The notes under the pieces were generated by a model. That model was given only the letters and a program-made list of their open reading frames with translations. It was not told the origin of the DNA and ran no database searches. This document shows, piece by piece, positions 36,832 to 44,157 of a DNA stretch of 64,000 nt (position 1 is the stretch's first letter; every line of letters begins with the position of its first letter). Origin of the DNA: Actinacidiphila yanglinensis (GTDB lineage: Bacteria > Actinomycetota > Actinomycetes > Streptomycetales > Streptomycetaceae); NCBI RefSeq assembly GCF_900107965.1, contig NZ_FNVU01000029.1, positions 50,191-114,190 of the forward strand. The letters are read 5' to 3'. Made by a program: the position numbers and the translations under genes.

Positions 36832-38611
36832 CTGCGGCCCCGGCCTGGCGGAGTTCGTCGATGCTGGCGGCGATCGTCGACAGGACGGGGGTGCGCAGCA
36901 GGACCGCGGAGGGAAGGACGACCTTCAGGTCGCGTTTGATGCGGCCCTGCATGCGGAAGGCCAGCAGCGAGTGGCCGCCCAGTTCGAAGAACTGGTCCTG
37001 CACGCCGACCTGCACGACGCCGAGCAGGTCCTGCCACAGCCGCACGAGGTACGCCTCAGTCGGGCTGGGCCCGACCTCCCCGGGGGCGGCGTGGCCGCGT
37101 GCGTCGGCGAGGATCTGCCGCAGGGCGTCGAGGTCGCGTTTGCCGTGCTCGTTCGCCGGCATCTGCGCCAGCGGCACGAACCGGCTGGGCACCATGAACT
37201 CCGGGAGGAGCCGGGCGCAGTGCGCGCGCAGCGCCTCCGGGGGCACGTCGTGGTCGAGGACGACGAGCGCGGCCAGGCTGCGGTCCTCGCCCTCGCCTTC
37301 GGGCAGGACGGCGGCGTGGTGCACGCCGGGATGGCCGAGCAGAGTGCGCTCCACCTCGCCGCGCTCCACCCGGTAGCCGCGGATCTTCACCTGGTCGTCG
37401 GCGCGACCCAGGAACTCCAGGGCCCCGTCGTCGCGATACCGGGCGAGGTCGCCGGTGCGGTACCAGCGGCCGGGCCCGGCACCGGGCATGTCGGTGCGGA
37501 ACCGCTCCTCGGTCAGGTCCGGCCGGTCGAGATAGCCCCTGGCCACGCCGGGGCCGGACACGTGGATCTCGCCGACCTGCCCGGGGGCCGGCTGCCGGCC
37601 GTCGGCGTCCAGCAGCCGGATCCCGACCCCGTCCAGAGGGGTGCCGATCGGCACGCCGTCGTGTTCGGTGTCGGTGAGGGTGACCTCGTGGGCGGTGCAG
37701 GTGGTGGTGATCTCGGCGGGCCCGTAGAGGTTGAGCAGCCGCCCCCGGAAACGGCCCGACAGAATCGCCCGGCAGGTGGCGGGCAGCACGACGTCGCCGC
37801 CGACGTGCAGCAGCCGCAGCGCGCAGAACGCGTCCGGGTCCTCGCGCACCACGTGGTTGGCGACCATCGTCGGCACGAGCATCGCGGTGATCCGCAGCCG
37901 GCGCAGTTCCTCCTGGAACCCGGCGGCCAGCAGCTCGGGGACGGTGGGCAGCACGACCACCGCCGCGCCCTGGCGCAGCGCGTGCCACATCTCGAAGTGG
38001 AACGCGTCGAAGGACAGGCTCGAGACCTGGCCCACACGGTCGTCGGGGGTCAGCGCGGGCAGGGACCGGTTGCGGGCGAACCAGACAATGTTGCGGTGCT
38101 CCAGCACGATGCCCTTGGGCGTGCCGAGCGAGCCGGAGGTGAACAGCACGCTGGCCGCGCCCTCCGGACGGCTTCGGTCCTGGGGGACGGGCGCGGCGGC
38201 GGGCAGCGCGCCGGGCCCGTAGGGAATGGTCACGGCGCCGTGGGCGTCGAGCCCGCGCTTCCAGGCAGGGTCGGTCAGCACCACCTTCACCCCGCTCTGC
38301 GTGAGCATCAGGTCACGGCGGGCGTCGGGGTAGCGGCTGTCCACGGCCACGTAGGCGGCACCGGCCTTGAGGATGCCGAGGATCGCGGCGAAGACGTACA
38401 CCGACCTGTTCATGTGCAGGCCGACGCGGTCCTCCCGGGTGATGCCGCGGGCGACCAGCAGGGCCGCCACGTCGTCAGCGAGGGCGCCCAGTTCGGCGTA
38501 GGTCAGGGACCGCTGCGCGTCGGCGACGGCGAGCCGGTCCGCGTGACGGCGCACCGACTCCTCGAACAGACCGGTGAGGGTCGCGGCGTGCGGCTCGGTC
38601 GGGGCGGTCAT
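36824..38611 (-). CDS. NRPS A-PCP didomain protein
   Basis: A 595-residue protein from ATG 38611, which overlaps the upstream stop as ATGA; a longer open frame upstream is a shadow. A-domain motifs: SVLFTSGSLGTPKG (A3), LSFDAFHFEMWHAL (A4), NLYGPAEITTT (A5; Pro-Ala replaces Pro-Thr), RWYRTGDLAR (A7), GRADDQVKIRGYRVERGEVE (A8), NEHGKRDLDAL (A10, Lys). PCP: QFFELGGHSLLAFRM, Ser548. As it has no C domain it looks like a loading module, or it feeds one of the PCP-C proteins. Confidence 0.93.
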   Translation of the reverse strand: MTAPTEPHAATLTGLFEESVRRHADRLAVADAQRSLTYAELGALADDVAALLVARGITREDRVGLHMNRSVYVFAAILGILKAGAAYVAVDSRYPDARRDLMLTQSGVKVVLTDPAWKRGLDAHGAVTIPYGPGALPAAAPVPQDRSRPEGAASVLFTSGSLGTPKGIVLEHRNIVWFARNRSLPALTPDDRVGQVSSLSFDAFHFEMWHALRQGAAVVVLPTVPELLAAGFQEELRRLRITAMLVPTMVANHVVREDPDAFCALRLLHVGGDVVLPATCRAILSGRFRGRLLNLYGPAEITTTCTAHEVTLTDTEHDGVPIGTPLDGVGIRLLDADGRQPAPGQVGEIHVSGPGVARGYLDRPDLTEERFRTDMPGAGPGRWYRTGDLARYRDDGALEFLGRADDQVKIRGYRVERGEVERTLLGHPGVHHAAVLPEGEGEDRSLAALVVLDHDVPPEALRAHCARLLPEFMVPSRFVPLAQMPANEHGKRDLDALRQILADARGHAAPGEVGPSPTEAYLVRLWQDLLGVVQVGVQDQFFELGGHSLLAFRMQGRIKRDLKVVLPSAVLLRTPVLSTIAASIDELRQAGAADD

Positions 38612-40245
38612 CGGTCGGCCTCCAGCGCGGGGGTGTCGGTCCATCGGTCGTACGGCCGGCGCAGCAGGGCGGCCCACGTGTCCAGCAGGGACCGGACGGT
38701 GTCCTGGTCGAGCCGGGAGGCGTCGAACCGGGCCTCCACGAAGAAGGTGCCCGGCTGCTTCTCCACCAGGCTCAGCAGCAGGTCCCAGTAGAAGTCGGAC
38801 GCCGACGGCAGAGCGACGGGAGTGGCCGACACGGCCGTGCCCAGGTCGATGCCACGCGGCGGCTTCACCGCGTCGAAGAAGATCCGCACCCCGCTCTGCG
38901 GGCCGGTCGGCCGCGGGTCCTCGTCCATCGCCCGCACCGCCATCGGCAGCGGTCCGTGCCGCAGCCCGGCGATCAGCGACTGCCGGGTGCGGCGCACGAC
39001 GTCGTCGAGGCTGTCCCCGTCGTGGACTTCGGCCGGCACCGGCAGGCAGTGGCTGATCCGCCCGACCAACCGCATCGTCTCGGCGGTGCGGTTGATCACG
39101 GGCAGCAGCGGAGCGAGCAGCGGCGCGCCCGTGGTCCGGAACTGGGCGACCGCCGCGGTGGCCAGCGCGACAGTGAGCGGGAACGTGCCGTAGGAGCCGG
39201 CCGCTGCGAGGAGGTTGGCGTCCGCGTCCGGGCCCAGGCGGTGTTCCAGGATCACCGAGGCCGGCGCGGTGCCGGGCGCGGGTGGGGCGACGATACGGGA
39301 CAGCCGCGGCCGCCCGTCGCCGACCTCGCGCCAGTAGGTGTCGATGCGTTCGGCCGCCGTGGACTGCGCCCACGACCGCTTCCACGCCTCGTGGTCCAGG
39401 GCCTGGATGGCGGGCGCCGGCCCGGGCGGCTCTCCCTCGCCGGTCAACGCCCGGTAGTGGGCTGTCAGTTCGTCCAGCACGGTGTTCATCGCCGTGTTCT
39501 CCAGGACGAAGTGGTCAGAGATGACGAGCAGTTGTGTCCGGCCGGGCCCGCGCAGCAGCACCAGGCGCAGGAAGTCGTCGCCGTCCCAGTCGAACCGCTG
39601 GGCCAGTGCCTGCTGGGCGGCCTCGGCCAGCGTCTCGTCATCGTCCGAGGCGAGGTCGCGGACCGCGGTGTGCGCGGCGGCGGGCGCCGGGCGCGGGGTC
39701 TGCCACACGGTGCCGTCCCCGTCGGGGGCGAAGCCGGTGCGCAGCACCTCGTGGTCGGACACCACCGCCTGCACGGCCTGCTCCAGCAGCCCGGGATCCA
39801 GCGCCCCGGTCACCTCGAAGCACTCCCAGATGAAGAAGGGCGCCGGGTCCGGGTCCTGCTTGTCGACCCGGTACTGGCGCTGCTGGGCCTCCGTGGCCGG
39901 CGCCGTGCGGACCGGAAGGCGGGTCATGGGTGGCAGTCGCAGCCGGGAGTCGGATGCCCGCAGGCAGGCGTCGGTGAAGACGTCGAGCCGGCGGGCCGCC
40001 AGCAGTTCGGTGGCCGGCACCTCGTAGCCGAGGGCCTTCGACACGCGTGCGGCCAGCCGGACGGCGTCCAGCGACTTCGCGCCGAGGTCGAAGATGTCGT
40101 CGTGCAGGTCGACCGGCCGCCGGAGCAGCCACGCGGCCTCCCTGCGCACCAGCGCCGCGACGGTCCCCCGGGGGGAGCGGTCGGCGTAGGACGCGCTGTC
40201 CTGCCGCGGGCGGTCGGGGGCGTGCCGGGTGTCCCTCGTGTTCAC
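38608..40245 (-). CDS. NRPS PCP-C didomain protein, variant condensation motif
   Basis: A 545-residue protein from GTG 40245 behind AAGGA. PCP (residues about 30-95) has IFDLGAKSLDAVRL, Ser58. The condensation-like domain (about 110-545) has the C3 motif changed from HHxxxDG to DHFVLEN (Asp244-His245, Glu249-Asn250): the catalytic second His is kept but the structural Asp-Gly is lost. It contains YRVDKQDPDPAPFFIWECFEVTGAL at its start. The domain may condense an unusual nucleophile or have another role. Second gene of the minus-strand operon after YciI, translationally coupled to the A-PCP gene. Confidence 0.88.
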   Translation of the reverse strand: MNTRDTRHAPDRPRQDSASYADRSPRGTVAALVRREAAWLLRRPVDLHDDIFDLGAKSLDAVRLAARVSKALGYEVPATELLAARRLDVFTDACLRASDSRLRLPPMTRLPVRTAPATEAQQRQYRVDKQDPDPAPFFIWECFEVTGALDPGLLEQAVQAVVSDHEVLRTGFAPDGDGTVWQTPRPAPAAAHTAVRDLASDDDETLAEAAQQALAQRFDWDGDDFLRLVLLRGPGRTQLLVISDHFVLENTAMNTVLDELTAHYRALTGEGEPPGPAPAIQALDHEAWKRSWAQSTAAERIDTYWREVGDGRPRLSRIVAPPAPGTAPASVILEHRLGPDADANLLAAAGSYGTFPLTVALATAAVAQFRTTGAPLLAPLLPVINRTAETMRLVGRISHCLPVPAEVHDGDSLDDVVRRTRQSLIAGLRHGPLPMAVRAMDEDPRPTGPQSGVRIFFDAVKPPRGIDLGTAVSATPVALPSASDFYWDLLLSLVEKQPGTFFVEARFDASRLDQDTVRSLLDTWAALLRRPYDRWTDTPALEADR

Positions 40246-40278
40246 GGTGTCCTTGGTCCATTCCTGTGTGGTCCGGGG

Positions 40279-40587
40279 TCAGTGGTAGTCGGGCAGCGCG
40301 TGGCGGAGTTCGTCCGGGTCGGCGTCCGCCCAGCGGCTCGGCTCGAACTCCACGACCTCCAGCTCGGCGATGCCTTCCGCGACCAGCGGGTCCTGCCGCG
40401 CCATGTCCTGCACGGCGCCGCTGTCGCAGCGGACACCGACGATCAGGCCGCCCCAGTACGAGACACCGCGCCCCGACACGAGGAACTCGCCGGTGGCGTA
40501 ATGCGCGTCCAGGTACGCCTGGTGACGGTCGATGAGCCCGGGGACCGACGAGGGCGGGGCTGTGTAGCGCAGTTTGATCACGTACAT
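40279..40587 (-). CDS. YciI-like small protein
   Basis: A 102-residue protein. Start at ATG 40587 (MYVIKLRY), because AAAGGTG lies 6 nt before it; a GTG three codons upstream overlaps that site. The pattern is YCII-related: YVIKL, RHQAYLDAHYATGEFLVSG, GLIVGVRCDSGAVQDMARQDPL, and IAELEVVEFEP. Such ferredoxin-like domains often act as small accessory enzymes or dimeric binding proteins in biosynthetic clusters. First gene of the NRPS operon (34 nt before PCP-C), divergent from the HExxH gene. Confidence 0.8.
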   Translation of the reverse strand: MYVIKLRYTAPPSSVPGLIDRHQAYLDAHYATGEFLVSGRGVSYWGGLIVGVRCDSGAVQDMARQDPLVAEGIAELEVVEFEPSRWADADPDELRHALPDYH

Positions 40588-40672
40588 CGGCGGCACCTTT
40601 CAGCCGTGACGGTGGTCGGATCGCGCCATCCGCGGCCGGCGGGGTGCCGGCTGTCGGCGGCCACTGCCCACA

Positions 40673-41776
40673 ATGGCCCAACGAGACGCCGGGGGTGCGG
40701 AGTTGGTGAACCGGAGCGATCCGGCGTCGGTGGACGCGCAACCCGGGGTGCTGGAACTGGGCGCCCGGCTGGCCGGCCTCTGGCAGGAGCCCGGCGGCCG
40801 GGCCGCCGATCTGGCCCGGCTGCGCCACGTCGCCGTCGGCTCCGGTCCCGCCGCCGGTCCGCGTGGCTGCCGTCCGCTGCCGCCGTCGGCCGCCCTGGCC
40901 GGCCTGCTGCCCGGTGCCGAACGCGCGGCACAGGCGTTCGGCTACACCGTGACGCGCGCCGCCCTGCCCGGGCCCTGGGCCGCGGTGGCCGGATTCACCT
41001 GCCGGGAGCACGGCGCGATCATCGTGAACCTCGACCGGCCCGGCGCCGCGTCCTACCGGGGCGACGAACGGCTGCGGCTCGCCGAACTGACGCTGAACCT
41101 GCTGCACGAACTCGCCCACGTCATCGACCCGTCGGACCACCCCTTCGCGCGTCCCGGGCCGCCGCGCCCCGGTGAGCGGCGGGCGATGCTGCTGGCGGAG
41201 GCGGTGGCGTGCGTGGCCGCCGAGACGCTGGCGATCGAGTTGGCCGCGGACAGGGGCGGAGAGGGACCGGGGGGCAGCGACGGCGTCGGGGGCGGTCAGG
41301 AGCCGACCGGGGACGGAGAGTCCGCGGCCGCCAAGATCGGGGGTGCGCGACCGTCCACCCGGCAGGCGCTGGCCGGTGGCGGGCAAGTCCGTTACCTTGC
41401 TGCCCTGTTGAGCGGCGCGGACCCGCTGACGGCCGACGAGACCGCGCGGGTGCGGTCCCGGGCCGGGCAGGCCGTACGGCTGGTGCTGACGGCCCACCGG
41501 GCGGAACCGTGGAACCCGCCGAGCGGGGCCGTGACGACGGGTCATGTCCTGCGGATCGACGGGCATGAGGTCCCTCTGCGCTGCGGGCCGGCGGAACACG
41601 GCGGCGAACCTCCCCATCCGGTGGCGGCCGCGGGCGCGCACTGGAGCCGGCTGCGGGCCGCCGCGCTCGCCGCCGAGGCGGCCCGCGAAGCAGCCGCGCC
41701 GCCCACGGAACCGGCCATGGGACACGACAGGCCGAACGGCTCAGCGGGCGCCGGACAGGACACACGCAGCCGCTGA
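40673..41776 (+). CDS. HExxH-motif protein (putative peptide-modification enzyme or protease)
   Basis: A 367-residue protein from ATG 40673; GTG 40706 is an alternative start. The key motif is LNLLHELAHVIDPSDHPF (His145-Glu146, His149), followed 27 residues later by LLAEAVACVAAE, whose Glu176 could be a gluzincin-type third ligand. The C-terminal half is helical. Two readings are open: a zinc metalloprotease, or a member of the HEXXH-motif putative peptide-modification proteins found in RiPP loci, some of which are iron/2-oxoglutarate hydroxylases. Its end faces the 12-codon peptide gene across a shared terminator, which favours a peptide substrate. No signal peptide is seen. Confidence 0.7.
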   Translation: MAQRDAGGAELVNRSDPASVDAQPGVLELGARLAGLWQEPGGRAADLARLRHVAVGSGPAAGPRGCRPLPPSAALAGLLPGAERAAQAFGYTVTRAALPGPWAAVAGFTCREHGAIIVNLDRPGAASYRGDERLRLAELTLNLLHELAHVIDPSDHPFARPGPPRPGERRAMLLAEAVACVAAETLAIELAADRGGEGPGGSDGVGGGQEPTGDGESAAAKIGGARPSTRQALAGGGQVRYLAALLSGADPLTADETARVRSRAGQAVRLVLTAHRAEPWNPPSGAVTTGHVLRIDGHEVPLRCGPAEHGGEPPHPVAAAGAHWSRLRAAALAAEAAREAAAPPTEPAMGHDRPNGSAGAGQDTRSR

Positions 41777-41788
41777 CCGGGCGGCGAC

Positions 41789-41817
41789 GTGCGGGCCGGC
41801 GCGAAGCCGGCCCGCAC
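41789..41817. terminator. Bidirectional terminator
   Basis: Perfect 12-bp stem GTGCGGGCCGGC / GCCGGCCCGCAC with loop GCGAA. It lies 12 nt after the HExxH stop (plus) and 5 nt after the peptide stop (minus), so it can end both convergent transcripts. Confidence 0.88.
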
Positions 41818-41822
41818 CTGGA

Positions 41823-41861
41823 TCACTCGTCCTCTTCGGTGGGGATGACGATGACGTCCAT
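41823..41861 (-). CDS. 12-codon gene encoding MDVIVIPTEEDE (putative RiPP precursor)
   Basis: ATG 41861 to TGA 41823 encodes MDVIVIPTEEDE. The near-perfect ribosome site AGGGAGGTG sits 5 nt before the ATG, stronger than that of any neighbour. The peptide has a hydrophobic half (VIVIP) and an acidic half (TEEDE); Thr8 is the only hydroxyl side chain and there is no Cys, Ser, Lys or aromatic residue. It follows the radical-SAM-like gene by 108 nt on the same strand and is closed by a terminator 5 nt downstream, the hallmark of a discrete cistron. Next to an HExxH protein and many tailoring enzymes it is best read as a minimal precursor or peptide scaffold. It is too short for standard gene finders. 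Confidence 0.7.
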   Translation of the reverse strand: MDVIVIPTEEDE

Positions 41862-41866
41862 AGTGG

Positions 41867-41875
41867 CACCTCCCT
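41867..41875 (-). promoter_or_regulatory. Strong ribosome-binding site of the 12-aa gene
   Basis: AGGGAGGTG on the minus strand, complementary to eight of nine bases of the 16S 3' end, 5 nt from ATG 41861. It is the main reason to accept the tiny ORF as translated. Confidence 0.75.
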
Positions 41876-41912
41876 TCGCGAAGGCTCCGGCAGGCCGGAA
41901 CGGGCGGGCGGG

Positions 41913-41952
41913 TCCTGGCCACCGGCCACCTGGGCGGGGCCGGCCACCAGGA
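41913..41952 (-). promoter_or_regulatory. Hairpin between the radical-SAM-like and peptide genes
   Basis: TCCTGG-N3-CCGGCC (41913-41927) pairs with GGCCGG-N3-CCAGGA (41938-41952): a 12-bp stem with one 3x3 internal loop and a 10-nt apical loop. In the 108-nt gap between the two minus-strand genes it could be an attenuator or a processing/stability element that sets peptide mRNA level. Confidence 0.5.
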
Positions 41953-41969
41953 GTCCAGGAGGGCCCTCA

Positions 41970-43154
41970 TCAGGCCTCGGTGCGGAGGGCGTCCGGCACC
42001 GGCGAGGGGTACAGCGGCACCCGGCACGGCTTGGCGACGCGCACGTCGGCGTAGGTGTGTCGGCCCTGCTCGACGTCGGGCAGCTTGGTCAACCGGAACC
42101 GGTCGAAGTCGATGGCGGAATCCGTGCCGACCACGATTTCCGGCAGCCGGGTGGGATGCACGCCGATACGCACCTGCATCTTCTTCAGGTACTCGATCTG
42201 CTTGATGATGCAGTAGTTGCAGTCCAGGCAGGTCGGAATGTTTTCCGACCAGGCGAACCACGAGGACGTGGATTCCAGTTTCCGATGACCCGACGGCAGC
42301 GTGAGCAGATTGTAGTTGCTGACGAGTTCGTGGACATACACGTTGCTGCGCGTCAGCATACGGACGAAGTTGATGTCGCCGGTCGTGCCGCGCTCCAGCA
42401 CCACGCTGTTGTTGGCGATTCCGAACTGGTAGCCGAGCGCCACCAGGACGTCCAGATTACGGGGCGCGCCGAGGCCGTGCACCCAGCAGTCCAGGCCGTG
42501 CAGCCACGCGCCGGCGCAACTCGTCTTGTGAAATGTCTTCACGCCGAGTTCGTCGCAGAATTCGATCAGCTGGCTCTCGATCGGCAGCTCGATCTTCTTC
42601 CGCTTCTTGGAATCGTGCAGCCCGCCCAGGACGAGCAGACCCGTGTGCTCGGCGGCAACCTCGCTCAGCCGGCGCAGCATCGCCGGATCGTCATTCCGGT
42701 TGCGGATGATCGGGCGGGTGAAGACCAGCGTGTTGGGGAAGATCCGCTTGATCGCCGCGATGAACCGCACCCGGTCGTCGAAGGAGATCCCGCCCTCGTC
42801 CAGGCCGGTCAGCGAGTAGAACACCACGACCTTGTCCACGTGCGCGACGCCGTGCAGCTTCTCCAGGACCGCGTCGTCGTAGCCGGCCTTGGTGAAGATG
42901 GCGATCGGCGCCCGGTGCGTGGCGAGTGACGTCAGTTTGGCGACGGTGTTGTCTATCTGTTCCGGAATGAACGGGTCCCCGTACGTGTCGTTGACGGAAA
43001 CAGGGATTTTCCGCGTCCACTCGGGCGCCGCTTCTCCGGCGTCACTGTGCATGGGGTCGAACTGGAAGGCGTCCGCCGACCCGAAGGGCAGGTCCTCACC
43101 GGAAAGTACTGCCGATCCTAAAAGTTCCACATCAATCGGACTGCTCGGCTTCAT
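41970..43154 (-). CDS. Radical-SAM-like protein without the canonical CX3CX2C
   Basis: A 394-residue protein from ATG 43154 (AAGGGGGA upstream; a longer frame is unlikely). Residues about 50-180 read like the barrel of radical-SAM enzymes: VNDTYGDPFIPEQ, IAIFTKAGYDDAVLEKL, VVVFYSLTGLDE, LVFTRPIIRNRN, GLLVLGGLHD. Yet the N-terminal CX3CX2C is absent. Cys lie at 200, 213, 223, 309, 312, 315 and 377; those at 309-315 form C-L-D-C-N-Y-C. A C-terminal cluster motif recalls ThiC-type noncanonical radical-SAM enzymes, but the match is by layout only. It heads a minus-strand unit with the 12-aa gene. Alternatives: a catalytically changed barrel or a peptide-binding protein. Confidence 0.65.
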   Translation of the reverse strand: MKPSSPIDVELLGSAVLSGEDLPFGSADAFQFDPMHSDAGEAAPEWTRKIPVSVNDTYGDPFIPEQIDNTVAKLTSLATHRAPIAIFTKAGYDDAVLEKLHGVAHVDKVVVFYSLTGLDEGGISFDDRVRFIAAIKRIFPNTLVFTRPIIRNRNDDPAMLRRLSEVAAEHTGLLVLGGLHDSKKRKKIELPIESQLIEFCDELGVKTFHKTSCAGAWLHGLDCWVHGLGAPRNLDVLVALGYQFGIANNSVVLERGTTGDINFVRMLTRSNVYVHELVSNYNLLTLPSGHRKLESTSSWFAWSENIPTCLDCNYCIIKQIEYLKKMQVRIGVHPTRLPEIVVGTDSAIDFDRFRLTKLPDVEQGRHTYADVRVAKPCRVPLYPSPVPDALRTEA

Positions 43155-43446
43155 AAGCCGAATCCCCCTTATGAGCCCACTGCCGCAGGCGCTCCAGCGC
43201 TCTGCAAAGTGGTGCAAGTGCGCGATTGGATTTCCTGAACCTAGGTGGGGTTTGCAGGAGGAATACAGACGGTGGAACCATCATGGCCTTAATCGTTCGG
43301 ATTCTGTCTTGAATCGATCGATCTATGGTCAGTCCCAGCGGTCACCGGTACCGTGATCCCGGACTGGTCCGATTCGTGGACAATGGGGGGTGGCCGTTCG
43401 TGGCGCTGATCGGCGGAGTTGCGTCCCGCAAGGCAGGTGGCGCCGC
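43155..43446. promoter_or_regulatory. Divergent promoter region at the centre of the locus
   Basis: 292 nt between the radical-SAM-like gene (minus) and the methyltransferase operon (plus). It is the most AT-rich part of the cluster, with the palindrome ATCGATCGAT at 43313-43322 and patches such as GATTGGATTTCC. No regulator gene is inside the cluster, so control probably acts from outside. Exact promoter boxes cannot be assigned. Confidence 0.5.
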
Positions 43447-44157
43447 GTGAGTTTTACGAGCGGGCCTCTCGACGCCTTCGCGAGCGAGGATGTTTATCGC
43501 GCCCAGCAGTCGGTGTACCGCACCGGGTCCGGTCCGGACGCCCGGGACGTGCTGAGCGCCGCCGTCGGCCGGCTGAGCCCCGGCGACCTGCTGGAGGCCG
43601 GCTGCGGCGAGGGCGCGCTCGCCCGGCACGCCATGGCGTGCGGCCACCGCGTGGTGGCGGTGGACGGTTCCGCGCGCATGGTCGAGCTGGCCCGGGCCGA
43701 GGGAGTGGACGCCCGGGTCTGCGTGTTGCCCGAGCTGCCGTTCCCCGCCGGTTCCTTCGACCATGCCGTGGCGGCGTGGGTCCTGCACTACCTGACGGAT
43801 GATCAGGTACTGCAGGCGCTGAGGGAGTTCGCCCGGGTGGTGCGTCCCGGCGGCACGCTGGTGCTGGCCACCAACTCCGACCGGCACATGGCCGAGTTGT
43901 GGGCCCGCCTGCCCTCGGCGCGCTACCGGCTGACGTTCCCCGCCGAACGCGCCGCCGACCTGCTCGCGACGATCGGGGCCCGGGCCGAGGTCACCGAGGT
44001 CGAGGGCACCGTGGTCTTCCAGGACGACGCGCAGGCCCGGCGGTTCCTGCGCAACCAGGTCCGGCCGGCGAGCGCGGTGGACCGCATGGCCGCCATCGAG
44101 GGCAGCCTCACCGTCACCCGCCGGGCCGCGGTGATCGTCGCGGAAGTGCCCCGGTGA
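43447..44157 (+). CDS. Class I SAM-dependent methyltransferase
   Basis: A 236-residue protein from GTG 43447 (AGGTGG upstream). The SAM fold is clear: motif I LLEAGCGEGALARHAM (residues about 47-62), motif II VVAVDGSARMVELA, post-II PFPAGSFDHAVAAWVLHYL and motif III LREFARVVRPGGTLVLAT. The C-terminal half carries a substrate-binding lid. It probably methylates a small molecule or the acidic peptide side chains/C-terminus; the substrate is unknown. First gene of the rightward operon, with a GTGA overlap to the next gene. Confidence 0.9.
   Translation: MSFTSGPLDAFASEDVYRAQQSVYRTGSGPDARDVLSAAVGRLSPGDLLEAGCGEGALARHAMACGHRVVAVDGSARMVELARAEGVDARVCVLPELPFPAGSFDHAVAAWVLHYLTDDQVLQALREFARVVRPGGTLVLATNSDRHMAELWARLPSARYRLTFPAERAADLLATIGARAEVTEVEGTVVFQDDAQARRFLRNQVRPASAVDRMAAIEGSLTVTRRAAVIVAEVPR

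Noticed and set aside
36371..38791. Open frame of 806 codons on the plus strand
   Set aside because: Antisense to A-PCP and C-A-PCP; no domains.
38612..39385. N-terminal extension of the A-PCP frame
   Set aside because: Residues upstream of ATG 38611 overlap the C-domain gene in another frame; the ATGA overlap at 38608-38611 marks the true start.
41823..41861. The 12-codon ORF as a regulatory leader (attenuator) peptide
   Set aside because: A leader would lie upstream of the genes it controls. Here the ORF is last in its unit and is followed at once by a terminator.
41542..41970. An ATG overlapping the radical-SAM-like stop (MRALLDSWW...) opens a longer minus-strand frame across the 12-aa gene
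   Set aside because: It has no ribosome site, is Arg/Pro-rich without motifs and runs antisense through the HExxH gene; it is a high-GC shadow frame.
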